59,617 nt of DNA from Lachnospiraceae bacterium (GTDB lineage: Bacteria; Bacillota; Clostridia; Lachnospirales; Lachnospiraceae): the NCBI GenBank assembly GCA_030825115.1, contig JAPJQL010000016.1:1-59617 (forward strand), read 5' to 3'. Made by a program: the position numbers and the translations under genes. Below the pieces are notes generated by a model. The model was given only the letters and a program-made list of their open reading frames with translations. It did no database searches and was not told where the DNA came from. Shown piece by piece: positions 17,213 to 25,861 of this stretch. Positions within the stretch are counted from its first letter, which is position 1, and each line of letters begins with the position of its first letter.

Positions 17213-18175
17213 ATGATACCAAACCCATTTGGATTCGCCTATAGCGATGATGTGGCTGTAGAGGAAATTGCACAAGGAATCCAGCGTTTGAAGCGGCCGG
17301 AAGGGCAGGTGGACGTCGTTTTGGATACGGATACCTACAATGAGGTGGATGACCAGTATGCGCTGGCATATCTGCTTCAGTCCGGTGACAGGCTGAACTT
17401 GAAGGCAATCTATGCGGCTCCTTTTGACAATCATCATTCCCAGGGACCACTTGACGGGATGGAGCGCAGCTACGAGGAAATCCGGCGCGTGTTGAAGCTT
17501 GTGAAGCGGGAAGAATATTGTGACTGCGTCTATAAAGGGGCGGGGAGTTTTTTGAAGAGCGAGAAAGAGCCGATTGACTCTGAGGCGGTCCGTCATATGA
17601 TACGGCTTGCGATGGAACATACCAAAGAGTCACCCCTTTATGTGATTGGAATTGCAGCTTGTACCAATATTGCATCGGCACTTTTGCTGGAGCCGGAGAT
17701 TAAGGATCGGATCTTTGTCGTATGGCTGGGAGGACTTGGCATGGACTGGCATGATAATTTTTCCTTCAATGCCAAACAGGATGTGGCGGCTGCCCGGGTA
17801 CTGCTGGGAAGTGGCGTTCCACTGGTGCTCTTACCAGGGCGCGGAGTGGTGGATCATTTTTCTACGACAGGACCAGAGCTGGAATACTGGCTCAGGGGAA
17901 AGAATGAGTTTTGCGATTATATTATTGACAAGACACGATACGAGGCGGAGATTATGAGCGGAGAGACATGTTGGAGCCGTCCGATATCGGATGTGACTGC
18001 GGTCGCATGGCTGCTTGACTGTGACTTTATGCTGGACCGGCTGGAGCCAAGTCCGATCATGGAATATGATCATCATTACAGCGTTGACAAGAGAAGGCAT
18101 TTTATCCGATATGTATACAGCATAAACCGAGATCGGCTGATGAAGGACCTGTTTGACAAGCTTGCAGCTATCTGA
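17213..18175 (+). CDS. Nucleoside hydrolase-like protein (IUNH superfamily)
   Basis: This 320-residue cytoplasmic protein should cleave an N-ribosidic bond, freeing a base and ribose. The calcium/ribose-binding signature appears as DTDTYNEVDDQYAL (D38, D40, N43, D46, D47). This is the DTxxNExDD variant rather than the classical DTDPGIDD. A second acidic site occurs near SDVTAVAWLL at the C-terminal part. The N-terminus is about 30 residues longer than in standard inosine-uridine hydrolases. It is the first gene of an operon with a sugar-type ABC transporter, which suggests that the imported compound is a riboside or similar glycoside. The substrate is not known; the variant motif makes ordinary inosine or uridine less certain. 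Confidence 0.85.
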   Translation: MIPNPFGFAYSDDVAVEEIAQGIQRLKRPEGQVDVVLDTDTYNEVDDQYALAYLLQSGDRLNLKAIYAAPFDNHHSQGPLDGMERSYEEIRRVLKLVKREEYCDCVYKGAGSFLKSEKEPIDSEAVRHMIRLAMEHTKESPLYVIGIAACTNIASALLLEPEIKDRIFVVWLGGLGMDWHDNFSFNAKQDVAAARVLLGSGVPLVLLPGRGVVDHFSTTGPELEYWLRGKNEFCDYIIDKTRYEAEIMSGETCWSRPISDVTAVAWLLDCDFMLDRLEPSPIMEYDHHYSVDKRRHFIRYVYSINRDRLMKDLFDKLAAI

Positions 18176-18203
18176 CCCCTGTGAAAGGAAGTGGGAACCG
18201 GAT

Positions 18204-19073
18204 ATGAAACAGAAATGTTTTTGGAAGAAAATAGAACCGTATCTATACCTGTTGCCGGCAATGATTTTCTTTGCCATGTTTGTCTATTATCCATTTTTTA
18301 AAAACGAAATACTTAGTTTTTTTACACTGGATAAATTCCGGAATGTGAAGGGATTTGCGGGGATTTCCAACTATGTGAAGATTTTTGGAGACCCTAAGTT
18401 TATACAGGCGATTGGGAATACGCTGGTCTACGTATTTACCACCGTGCCTGTTTCTATGGTGATTGGATATTTTCTGGCGCTTTTATGCCGGAAAAAACGG
18501 CGGTTTTCCGTTGTATATGAGGCGATGTTTGCCCTTTCCATGGCAACATCCGCATCGGTGGTGGCGATGATATTCCAGCTGGCTTACAATCCCTCCATGG
18601 GAATCATCAACAAGCTGACCGGGCTGGATATCAACTGGCTGAATGACCCCAAGATGGCTCTTATCAGTATTATGATGATTCAGATATGGGCGAATATCGG
18701 CTATAATTTCATCTTTATTCTATCCGGGCTCAGGGGGATTCCGGAAGATGTGATTGAAAGCTCCAGCATCGACGGAGTCAGGGGGATCAGCTTGCAGACA
18801 AAGATTATCCTTCCGATGATTTCCCCTACGCTTTTGTTTTTGTGTGTGAAGGATTTTGCCTATGCAATGACAACAGCAAGTTTTACCCTGATTTTAACAA
18901 ACGGCGGTCCCAACGGAGCGACGGAAACAATCTTTTCCTACATTTACAAAAAGGCGATTGCAGGAACGAATTATAATGCTGCCTTTGCCGCAACGACGGT
19001 TTGTTTCCTTTTGTCGGCTGTCCTGCTGGCTGCAAGCATGGTGTTTGAGGGAAAGAAGGTGCATTATGAATAG
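18204..19073 (+). CDS. CUT1 sugar ABC transporter permease, MalF/UgpA type
   Basis: This 289-residue protein with about six membrane segments is the first permease of the transporter. The EAA-type loop is near ESSSIDGVRGISLQTKIILPMISPT. The ATG at 18204 is chosen because AAAGGAAG precedes it and the membrane segment LYLLPAMIFFAMFVY follows at the usual distance; a longer frame overlaps the upstream gene without support. The next permease gene starts eight bases before this gene's stop ends, which indicates tight translational coupling. No ATPase gene is present. Confidence 0.92.
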   Translation: MKQKCFWKKIEPYLYLLPAMIFFAMFVYYPFFKNEILSFFTLDKFRNVKGFAGISNYVKIFGDPKFIQAIGNTLVYVFTTVPVSMVIGYFLALLCRKKRRFSVVYEAMFALSMATSASVVAMIFQLAYNPSMGIINKLTGLDINWLNDPKMALISIMMIQIWANIGYNFIFILSGLRGIPEDVIESSSIDGVRGISLQTKIILPMISPTLLFLCVKDFAYAMTTASFTLILTNGGPNGATETIFSYIYKKAIAGTNYNAAFAATTVCFLLSAVLLAASMVFEGKKVHYE

Positions 19074-19893
19074 GAAGAAGGCGTTAAAGAGTGCGCTGCA
19101 CCAGATATTTTGTCTGGCACTGGGAATGGTGGTCATTTCTCCGGTGATTTACTGTGTGCTTGTGTCGTTTATGGAGCCGGCAGAAATTTTGACAAAGGAC
19201 TTGCATTTGATGCCGAATTATCTGTATCTTGTAAATTATATCAAGGCGATTACAAAAACGGATATTTTTCGGTTTATGTTTAATTCATTGGTAGTGGCTC
19301 TTGTTTCCAGCATTGTGAGGATTGTGACATCGAGCTGCGCGGCTTATTCTTTTGCATTTTTTCAATATCCGGGGAAAAAGTTGTTGTTTTACTTGACGAT
19401 CGGGACCATGATCATTCCGACAGATGTGCTGCTGGTGCAGAATTATTTTACAGTGTCGAAGATGAACCTGATCAATACGTATACGGGAATGATGGTGATT
19501 TTTTTCGTATCGGCAATGAATATTTTTGTGATCCGGCAGTATTTTATGAGCTATTCCACTTCTCTGAAGGAAGCGGCGCATATGGACGGGTGCGGAAATT
19601 TTCGTTTCTTTATTGAGATACTGATACCGACGACGACTCCGGCGCTGGCGACGGTATTTATCTCTTCTTTTGTAGGAACATGGAATACATATCTCTGGCC
19701 GCTGATCGTGACCAATGTAAATGAGATGCGGACGGCACAGGTGGCGATCACCATGTTAAACAGCGAGGCGTCCAGTGATTATGGGGTAGTGATGGCGGCG
19801 GCGACTACGATTCTGCTCCCATCGATCATAGTATTCGTGCTGTTCCAGAAGAAGATTGTAGGCGGGCTGATGAGCGGCTCAGTGAAAGGGTAA
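19066..19893 (+). CDS. CUT1 sugar ABC transporter permease, MalG/UgpE type
   Basis: This 275-residue permease has six predicted membrane segments and the EAA loop EAAHMDGCGNFRFFIEILIP. The C-terminus ends GGLMSGSVKG as in many MalG-type permeases. The ATG at 19066 overlaps the preceding stop; the longer upstream frame is not needed. It pairs with the MalF-type permease and the binding protein downstream. Confidence 0.92.
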   Translation: MNRKKALKSALHQIFCLALGMVVISPVIYCVLVSFMEPAEILTKDLHLMPNYLYLVNYIKAITKTDIFRFMFNSLVVALVSSIVRIVTSSCAAYSFAFFQYPGKKLLFYLTIGTMIIPTDVLLVQNYFTVSKMNLINTYTGMMVIFFVSAMNIFVIRQYFMSYSTSLKEAAHMDGCGNFRFFIEILIPTTTPALATVFISSFVGTWNTYLWPLIVTNVNEMRTAQVAITMLNSEASSDYGVVMAAATTILLPSIIVFVLFQKKIVGGLMSGSVKG

Positions 19894-19914
19894 TGAGATA
19901 GGAGGATATCTGTG

Positions 19915-21327
19915 ATGGGAAAGAAACAAATGACGGGAAAAAGTTTCATGGCAATGGGGATTGCGGCAGTTATGACGGCGGGACTTATGGGTTGTGGCGG
20001 CATTAAGACAACGGAGGACGGAACGGCTGCGGAAACGGTCAAAAGCGAGACGAAAGGTCTGGCAGAAGCGGCAGAGACGGCGGCAGCGAATGGACAGACG
20101 GAAGTTACTTTTTGGCACAGCATGAACGGTTCGGCAGGAGAGGCGCTTAATGAAGTCATTGCCAATTATAATGAGGGGCAGGGACTGGAGAAAGGCATCC
20201 ATGTAAATCTGGTGTATCAGGGTTATGAAGGGACGGACAAAGTAATTCTGGCATATCAGACGGGAGATACGGCAAATGCGCCGGATATTAACCAGGGGCT
20301 TACTTCCACAATTCCCGGTATGATGGATTTGGACTGGACTGTTGATTTGAGCGATATGGTGGAGGACGGCATCTATTATGATTCTATGATTCGTTCCTGC
20401 ACGGCAGACGGAAAAATCATGGCAGTTCCATTTGCCAATTCGAACCTGCTGCTATATTATAATGAAGATGCGCTGAAAGAGGCTGGATTTGACGGACCGC
20501 CGGCAACCTGGGATGAACTGGCACAGTATACAGAGGCGCTTACCAGGAAGTCTGCGGACGGTAAGGTGGAGCGCTATGGTTTTGAAACCCAGATCAAGCG
20601 TTATCACCTTTGCAATTATATTGTTCAGCAGTCCGAGAATTCTTTTGTAGGGGACAATGAGGGCGGCCGTGCCGGTGAGATGAGAAAACTTACGGTCAAG
20701 GAAGACGGTACATTAAGGACGATTCTTGAAAAGGTAGATGCAGTCAATAAGACGGGCGGTTACAAATATGTGGAAGACAGTCTGAATGAGGAGTTTGCCA
20801 ATGAAATGACGGCGATGTGCATGATGTCTTCTTCTCGGCTGGCTACGGTGAACAGCCTGGTAGGTGACAGCTTTCGTTGGAACGTGGCGCCGATCCCAAA
20901 GGTGACGGAGCAGGATACCAGCGGTGCAGCCCTGGGTGGATCTTGTCTGACTCTTTTTAATCTTGGAGACGAAGCAAGGGTCCAGGCAGCGTGGGATGTG
21001 CTGCAGTACTGCAGTTCCCCGGAGGCACAGTATATCCTTTCTACAAAATCCGGTTATATTCCTGTAAATAAACAGGTAGAAGAGATGGAAGAGATGAAGG
21101 CGTATTATGAAAAGAATCCTCAGTTCAGAGTTCCGTTAGACCAGATGAAGGCATCCTCCCCAATGGCGCAGGAACCGCTGGATTTGGTGTATAATGACAT
21201 CAACGGGGTTATGACAGACGTTATGGTCCAGTTTTGTGAGGGAAGCCTGAATGTGGATGAGGCAGTAGATAAGATCGTGGATGAGTGTAATGCCCTGCTG
21301 GATGAATATCATGAGGCGAATGACTGA
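19915..21327 (+). CDS. Extracellular solute-binding lipoprotein (family 1)
   Basis: This binding protein of about 470 residues has a lipoprotein signal ending in GLMGCGG, so it is anchored outside the membrane. The mature part starts after an Ala/Glu/Thr linker with TEVTFWHSMNG, the usual opening strand of UgpB/MalE-type binders. AGGAGG stands at 19899-19904; ATG at 19915 is preferred over GTG at 19912. The conserved TWDELAQYTEAL segment and the C-terminal SPEAQYILSTKSGYIPVN segment fit family 1 solute-binding proteins. Its ligand is probably the substrate of the nucleoside hydrolase, but the family normally binds sugars or glycerol-phosphate compounds. Confidence 0.92.
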   Translation: MGKKQMTGKSFMAMGIAAVMTAGLMGCGGIKTTEDGTAAETVKSETKGLAEAAETAAANGQTEVTFWHSMNGSAGEALNEVIANYNEGQGLEKGIHVNLVYQGYEGTDKVILAYQTGDTANAPDINQGLTSTIPGMMDLDWTVDLSDMVEDGIYYDSMIRSCTADGKIMAVPFANSNLLLYYNEDALKEAGFDGPPATWDELAQYTEALTRKSADGKVERYGFETQIKRYHLCNYIVQQSENSFVGDNEGGRAGEMRKLTVKEDGTLRTILEKVDAVNKTGGYKYVEDSLNEEFANEMTAMCMMSSSRLATVNSLVGDSFRWNVAPIPKVTEQDTSGAALGGSCLTLFNLGDEARVQAAWDVLQYCSSPEAQYILSTKSGYIPVNKQVEEMEEMKAYYEKNPQFRVPLDQMKASSPMAQEPLDLVYNDINGVMTDVMVQFCEGSLNVDEAVDKIVDECNALLDEYHEAND

Positions 21328-21359
21328 TTTCTGGCTGAAGTTATATGAGGAGAGCGTTT

Positions 21360-22166
21360 ATGAGAGCGATTAAGCTGGTGGTGAGCGATATTGACGGTAC
21401 TCTGATTCGCAGAGGAGAGCCATTTCCCCAGGCGGTGAAAGAGGTAGTGAAGGAACTGAAAAAAAGAGGGATTGCGTTTACCTTTGCCTCCGGGCGCCTG
21501 CCTTATATGATCAGCCCTTTTATGGAAGAAATGGAGCTGGATGTTCCTGTCTGTGCCTGCAATGGAACGCTTTTGTATCAGGGAAGCCAGATCATCGAAC
21601 GTCATCCGGTTAAACTTGCTCTTTTAAAGGATCTGATGGAAGCCGCGCTGAGTATGGGGATGACAGTATTGTATGCAATAGACGGAATAGAATATTGTCT
21701 GGAGGAAAATGAGGCGGTAAAAAGAAAGCGGAAAGAGCGGGGAAGCTATCACAAGATTCGCGGGATTTCCAATGGGGAATGGGAATCGCTTGAGGTGGAT
21801 AAGGTGAACATTCTGGATGAGAACAGGCTGACATCAAAGCTTACTCCCTGGGAAGATCCGCTTGCAGGAATATGTGATATCACCCATTACGGGGATTCAG
21901 GCATTGAGATTGTGGCGGCAGGTTATGGGAAACAGTATGGTCTGAGCCGTCTTGCTGAAATTATGGATGTGTCTCCTGACCAGATCCTGGCAATCGGTGA
22001 CAATGAAAATGACAATGAGATGATAAAGTTTGCCGGTGTTGGCGGCGTAGTGGCTAATGGAATCCCGGAAACGAAAGCATGTGCCGACATTGTGGCGGAG
22101 CAGGAATCCGGGGAGGGCGTGGCAGAAATTATCAGGCGTGTATGCTTACAGGAGGAGAAGAAATGA
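21360..22166 (+). CDS. HAD-superfamily sugar phosphatase, Cof type
   Basis: This 268-residue cytoplasmic phosphatase has motif I VVSDIDGTLI, motif II TFASGR, and motif IV GDNENDNEMIKFAG, with a type IIB alpha/beta cap between. Cof-type members dephosphorylate sugar phosphates and related molecules with broad specificity. The ATG at 21360 follows ATGAGGAGAG; the ATG at 21345 lies too close upstream. The stop overlaps the next gene's ATG (ATGA), so the gene belongs to the same operon. It may dephosphorylate an intermediate of riboside breakdown or detoxify one, which is inference. Confidence 0.9.
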   Translation: MRAIKLVVSDIDGTLIRRGEPFPQAVKEVVKELKKRGIAFTFASGRLPYMISPFMEEMELDVPVCACNGTLLYQGSQIIERHPVKLALLKDLMEAALSMGMTVLYAIDGIEYCLEENEAVKRKRKERGSYHKIRGISNGEWESLEVDKVNILDENRLTSKLTPWEDPLAGICDITHYGDSGIEIVAAGYGKQYGLSRLAEIMDVSPDQILAIGDNENDNEMIKFAGVGGVVANGIPETKACADIVAEQESGEGVAEIIRRVCLQEEKK

Positions 22167-23062
22167 GATTATCAACGTCTACCAACATGCTGTTTGAGCG
22201 GATCGGAATGGAGCCGGTGGAGCAGAAGACAGCGATAGAGCTCTGTGCCGGGGCAGGATATGAGGTACTGGATTTTTGCTTCCATGATCTGATCACTTAT
22301 GCAAGTCCGTTTCTTGGGGATTTATGGGAGTCCTATACAGAGCAGATGAGGGAGACGGCGGATGGAGCCGGAGTTTCGTTTGGACAGGCACATGCCAATG
22401 TCTATGATTTTCTGAATCCGAAAGCAGATCATGAATTTCACCGCATGGTAATGGAGCGGTGTGTACTGGCATCGGAGCGGTTGGGGATTCCCTGGCTGGT
22501 GATTCACCCCTCGACAGATTTCTTTGCCTCAGCTATTGTCCGGGAGTCCCGGCTTGGGAATATCGATTATATCAGCAGGCTGGCGGAATTTGCAGGAAGG
22601 CACCATGTGGGAATCGCGGTGGAAAATATGTGGGATTTGCATATTGCACCCAAACGGTATTATGCAGATAATGCGGAGGAACTGGTGGAACTGGTGGATG
22701 CGGTCGGCATGGAGAATGTAGGCATCTGCTGGGACCTGGAACATGCCAGCATCATGAAACAAGATCAGCCAAAAGCGATGAAGCTGATGGGAAAGCGGCT
22801 GAAGGTGACGCACGTCTCAGACCAGACCGGCGTCGATAATATCCATGTCATGCCATTTCAGGGCGTGACGGACTGGAATGCGGCTATGGAGGCGTTGGCA
22901 GACATTGGATATGAAGGGAATTTGAATTTTGAGGCGCAGTGGTTTTTAAATAAGGTACCTATGGGACTTGTCATGCCGTCTCTCAGATACAGTGTTGAGG
23001 TGGGGAACTACTTGATTGAACTGTTTGAGAAACGGAAGGCATGGCTGGAAGCCAAAACTTGA
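22163..23062 (+). CDS. Sugar phosphate isomerase/epimerase-type TIM barrel protein
   Basis: This 299-residue protein belongs to the AP endonuclease family 2 / xylose isomerase-like TIM barrel group. Family-style metal-binding positions are visible in VENMWD (Glu), CWDLEHA (Asp, His), THVSDQ (His) and NFEAQW (Glu), consistent with a divalent-metal isomerase or epimerase. It starts at ATG 22163 inside the previous gene's stop and has GGAGGAGAAG upstream. As the last gene of the operon it probably isomerises the sugar released by the hydrolase or imported by the transporter. The specific sugar is unknown. Confidence 0.87.
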   Translation: MRLSTSTNMLFERIGMEPVEQKTAIELCAGAGYEVLDFCFHDLITYASPFLGDLWESYTEQMRETADGAGVSFGQAHANVYDFLNPKADHEFHRMVMERCVLASERLGIPWLVIHPSTDFFASAIVRESRLGNIDYISRLAEFAGRHHVGIAVENMWDLHIAPKRYYADNAEELVELVDAVGMENVGICWDLEHASIMKQDQPKAMKLMGKRLKVTHVSDQTGVDNIHVMPFQGVTDWNAAMEALADIGYEGNLNFEAQWFLNKVPMGLVMPSLRYSVEVGNYLIELFEKRKAWLEAKT

Positions 23063-23091
23063 ATACGGTCAGCAACGCTTATTTTTTAAGA

Positions 23092-23120
23092 TTGAAAGAT
23101 CCATCCTTTAATGATAATAT
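23092..23120 (+). promoter_or_regulatory. Possible promoter of the metallophosphoesterase gene
   Basis: TTGAAA (23092-23097) and TAATAT (23115-23120), 17 bases apart, precede the metallophosphoesterase start by 73 bases. The -10 is a weak match. Confidence 0.4.
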
Positions 23121-23193
23121 AGTTTTGGAAAGGCGCGCACAAGTGGGTACAGTAAATATGCGCCATCTTACTAAATTATCAGGAGCAGAAAAT

Positions 23194-24066
23194 ATGAATT
23201 CATCGATATGGCTGATTCCCGCTGCCCTCGCCGCTGCCTGCACAGGCGGGTTTTTGCGTTCGCAGTATGAACGAAATCATTTTGTGTCGGAGGAGACGGT
23301 GATCACGTCGGAAAAGATTAGATTCCCCAAAACGCTGGTATTTCTGTCGGATATACATGACAAGGAATTTGGCCCGAAAAATACCCGTTTGCTGAGTGCA
23401 ATTGCAGAGATTTCGCCCGATTTGATCTTGATCGGCGGCGATACGATGGTGGCAAAGAGGGACCGCGGGAGCCTGGAAGCGACAGAGAACCTGGTGCGAG
23501 GTCTGGTGGACATCGCTCCTGTATATTATGGCAACGGAAACCATGAACAGAGACTGAAAGCAGAACGTGCGGTTTATGGTGACAGATACCGCCAGTTCTG
23601 CCGCTTGCTAAAGCGTTGGGGAGTCACGTATCTGTCCGATGCATCGGTGGATGTGGGGGAAGATCTGACTGTCAGCGGACTGAACCTTGACAAAATCTTT
23701 TATAAGGACTTCGTTCCGGCGAAGATGAGGCCGGAGTATATCAAAAAGCATCTGGGAACGGCAGATGAGAGGCGCTTTCAGATCCTGTTGGCCCATTCGC
23801 CCATGTTTTTGGATGCTTATAGTGCATGGGGGGCGGATCTGACCCTTTCCGGGCATTTTCATGGCGGGACGATTCGACTGCCGTTTGCCGGTGGCGTGAT
23901 GACGCCTCAATTCCAGTTTTTTCTCCCCTGGTGTGCCGGAGTGTTTGAGGAAAACGGACGTCATATGATCGTGAGCCGTGGGCTGGGAACTCATTCTATC
24001 AATATCCGTTTTCATAACAAGCCGCAGGTGGTTGTGGTAAATTTACAGCCGGCATTGCAAGGATAG
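23194..24066 (+). CDS. Membrane-anchored metallophosphoesterase, YkuE-like
   Basis: This 290-residue protein has an N-terminal hydrophobic anchor (SIWLIPAALAAACTGGF). A calcineurin-type phosphoesterase domain follows, with metal motifs FLSDIHD, LIGGDTM, YGNGNHE, LAHSPMF and SGHFHGGTIRLP. The order and spacing match YkuE-type enzymes. The ATG at 23194 follows TCAGGAGCAG; the longer frame has no ribosome site and starts inside the previous gene. The substrate could be a cell-envelope phosphoester, but nothing in the neighbourhood decides this. Confidence 0.9.
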   Translation: MNSSIWLIPAALAAACTGGFLRSQYERNHFVSEETVITSEKIRFPKTLVFLSDIHDKEFGPKNTRLLSAIAEISPDLILIGGDTMVAKRDRGSLEATENLVRGLVDIAPVYYGNGNHEQRLKAERAVYGDRYRQFCRLLKRWGVTYLSDASVDVGEDLTVSGLNLDKIFYKDFVPAKMRPEYIKKHLGTADERRFQILLAHSPMFLDAYSAWGADLTLSGHFHGGTIRLPFAGGVMTPQFQFFLPWCAGVFEENGRHMIVSRGLGTHSINIRFHNKPQVVVVNLQPALQG

Positions 24067-24083
24067 GATATTTGTATTATAAT
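24055..24083 (+). promoter_or_regulatory. Promoter of the F420 ligase-like gene
   Basis: TTGCAA (24055-24060) and TATAAT (24078-24083) are 17 bases apart. The -35 overlaps the last codons of the metallophosphoesterase gene, so the next gene has its own promoter. Confidence 0.6.
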
Positions 24084-24126
24084 AAAACTCAGTGTAAAAA
24101 ACAAAAGAACCAGGGGGATTTTATAC

Positions 24127-25317
24127 ATGGAGAGAAAAGTAGGAACGACAGTAAGGGGCATCCGCTGCCCGATCATACGCGAGGGCGATAATCTGGCGGA
24201 TATTATTGTAGAAAGTGTATTGGAGGCAGCCGGGAGTGAAGGATTTACGCTGCGTGACCGTGATGTGATCGCGGCGACGGAGTCCATCGTGGCAAGGGCG
24301 CAGGGAAATTATGCTTCTGTGGAGGCGATCGCCAGGGATGTGAAGGCAAAACTGGGCGGCGAGACTATCGGCGTCATCTTTCCAATCCTGTCCCGAAACC
24401 GTTTTTCTATCTGCCTGAAAGGCATTGCGATGGGCGCAAAGAAGGTCGTACTGATGCTCAGCTATCCAAGTGATGAAGTGGGCAACGAACTGGTCTCTCT
24501 TGACCAGCTTGATGAGGCAGGGGTGAATCCGTACAGTGATGTCCTGACCCTCGAGCGCTACCGGGAACTATTTGGCGAGAACAAACATCCGTTTACCGGT
24601 GTGGACTATGTGGCTTATTACAGTGAGCTGATCCGTGAGGCGGGAGCAGAAGTTGAAGTGGTATTTGCAAACGATCCAAGGGAGATCCTGAAGTATACAA
24701 AGAATGTCCTGACCTGTGATATCCACACCAGGATGAGAACGAAGCGGCTGTTAAAAGCGGCTGGTGCGGAAGCGGTATGCGGTATGGATGATATTTTAAA
24801 CGCTCCGGTAGACGGAAGCGGCTGCAACGAGAAGTACGGTCTGCTCGGCTCCAACAAGTCAACGGAAGATATGGTAAAATTGTTCCCGCGGGAGTGTACC
24901 GGTCTGGTACTGGATGTCCAGAAGAAGATTCTTGATCAGACAGGAAAGCATGTGGAAGTGATGGTGTACGGAGACGGGGCATTTAAAGATCCAGTTGGGA
25001 AGATATGGGAACTGGCGGACCCGTGCGTGGCGGTTGCCAATACAGAAGGCCTGGAGGGAACTCCCAATGAAGTGAAGCTGAAATATCTGGCGGACAATGA
25101 TTTCAAAGACCTGTCCGGCGAGGCATTAAAGAATGCGATTTCCGCGCGGATCCGGGAGAAGAAGGAGAATCTGGTCGGAGACATGGCTTCTCAGGGGACG
25201 ACACCGAGACGGCTGACCGATCTGATCGGATCGCTTTGTGACCTGACCAGCGGTTCCGGCGATAAGGGAACTCCGGTGATTTTGGTCCAGGGTTATTTTG
25301 ATAATTTTACAAATTAA
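24127..25317 (+). CDS. Coenzyme F420-0:L-glutamate ligase-like protein
   Basis: This 396-residue cytoplasmic protein resembles the CofE family, which adds gamma-linked glutamate to F420-0. Recognisable stretches are GIRCPIIREGDNLADIIVES, RDRDVIAATESIVARAQGN, and a central EGTPNEVKLKYLADN region. It is longer than archaeal CofE (about 250 residues), with a C-terminal extension. Members of this group are widespread in Clostridia that are not known to make F420, so the real acceptor may be another molecule. It sits alone between unrelated genes, with no other F420 gene in the window. Confidence 0.8.
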   Translation: MERKVGTTVRGIRCPIIREGDNLADIIVESVLEAAGSEGFTLRDRDVIAATESIVARAQGNYASVEAIARDVKAKLGGETIGVIFPILSRNRFSICLKGIAMGAKKVVLMLSYPSDEVGNELVSLDQLDEAGVNPYSDVLTLERYRELFGENKHPFTGVDYVAYYSELIREAGAEVEVVFANDPREILKYTKNVLTCDIHTRMRTKRLLKAAGAEAVCGMDDILNAPVDGSGCNEKYGLLGSNKSTEDMVKLFPRECTGLVLDVQKKILDQTGKHVEVMVYGDGAFKDPVGKIWELADPCVAVANTEGLEGTPNEVKLKYLADNDFKDLSGEALKNAISARIREKKENLVGDMASQGTTPRRLTDLIGSLCDLTSGSGDKGTPVILVQGYFDNFTN

Positions 25318-25335
25318 GCTGACAGAGATACAGAT

Positions 25336-25370
25336 GAGCAGGAAATGCCGTTTCAGACATTTTCCTGCTC
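25336..25370. repeat. Inverted repeat between convergent genes, possible terminator
   Basis: GAGCAGGAAA (25336-25345) pairs perfectly with TTTCCTGCTC (25361-25370) around a 15-base loop. It lies between and partly inside the ends of the converging F420 ligase-like and alkyltransferase-like genes. There is no T-tract on either side, so it is a weak terminator candidate. Confidence 0.4.
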
Positions 25371-25706
25371 AAATTGTTTCCGAAAGGAAAGGGCATCTTC
25401 CATCGTGGAATGCCAGCCATATTTTTTTAAGTCCACCCGGTTGTCAGATGATACGGGAATGCCCTCCGATTCCAGCATGTTACGCTGGGTGTCCGCCTGG
25501 AAAAAAGCAGCGGAGCCGCTTAGATATCCCTGGCTGTTTACGATTCGGTGAGCGGGGACATCTCCGGCCAGATCCTTTCTCAGGGCATAACCTACCTGCC
25601 TGGAATTGTTTGGTCTTCCGCACAGCAGGGCAATCTGACCATAGGAGGCGGCTTTTCCAAACGGGATGGCTTGACAGACGATTGCAACACGGCGGTAGAA
25701 ATCCAT
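25353..25706 (-). CDS. Alkyltransferase-like protein (ATL), MGMT family without the active Cys
   Basis: This 117-residue protein matches the DNA-binding domain of O6-alkylguanine-DNA methyltransferases: IPFGKAASYGQIALLCGRPNNSRQVGYAL is the helix-turn-helix and arginine-finger region. The active-site motif, normally PCHRV, reads PAHRI. With Ala in place of the acceptor Cys it cannot take up an alkyl group. Proteins of this kind bind O6-alkylguanine and flag it for nucleotide excision repair. It stands alone, divergent from scpA. The ribosome site (GGAG) is rather far, 12 bases, from the ATG. Confidence 0.9.
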   Translation of the reverse strand: MDFYRRVAIVCQAIPFGKAASYGQIALLCGRPNNSRQVGYALRKDLAGDVPAHRIVNSQGYLSGSAAFFQADTQRNMLESEGIPVSSDNRVDLKKYGWHSTMEDALSFRKQFEQENV

Positions 25707-25795
25707 AGTGGCATTTGACTCCTTTTTATTGTTGATCGGTGATTCATGTTAAAAGCATATACGTGAAATGAGGGAGTTGTCAAGGTTTTTCCGTG

Positions 25796-25824
25796 TTTAC
25801 AGGTCGGATAAAGTTTGTTATACT
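25796..25824 (+). promoter_or_regulatory. Promoter of the scpAB operon
   Basis: TTTACA (25796-25801) and TATACT (25819-25824) are exactly 17 bases apart and lie 38 bases before the GTG start of scpA. Confidence 0.65.
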
Positions 25825-25861
25825 GGACTCTGTGCAACATTGGAATGGAGGCGGAGATAGC

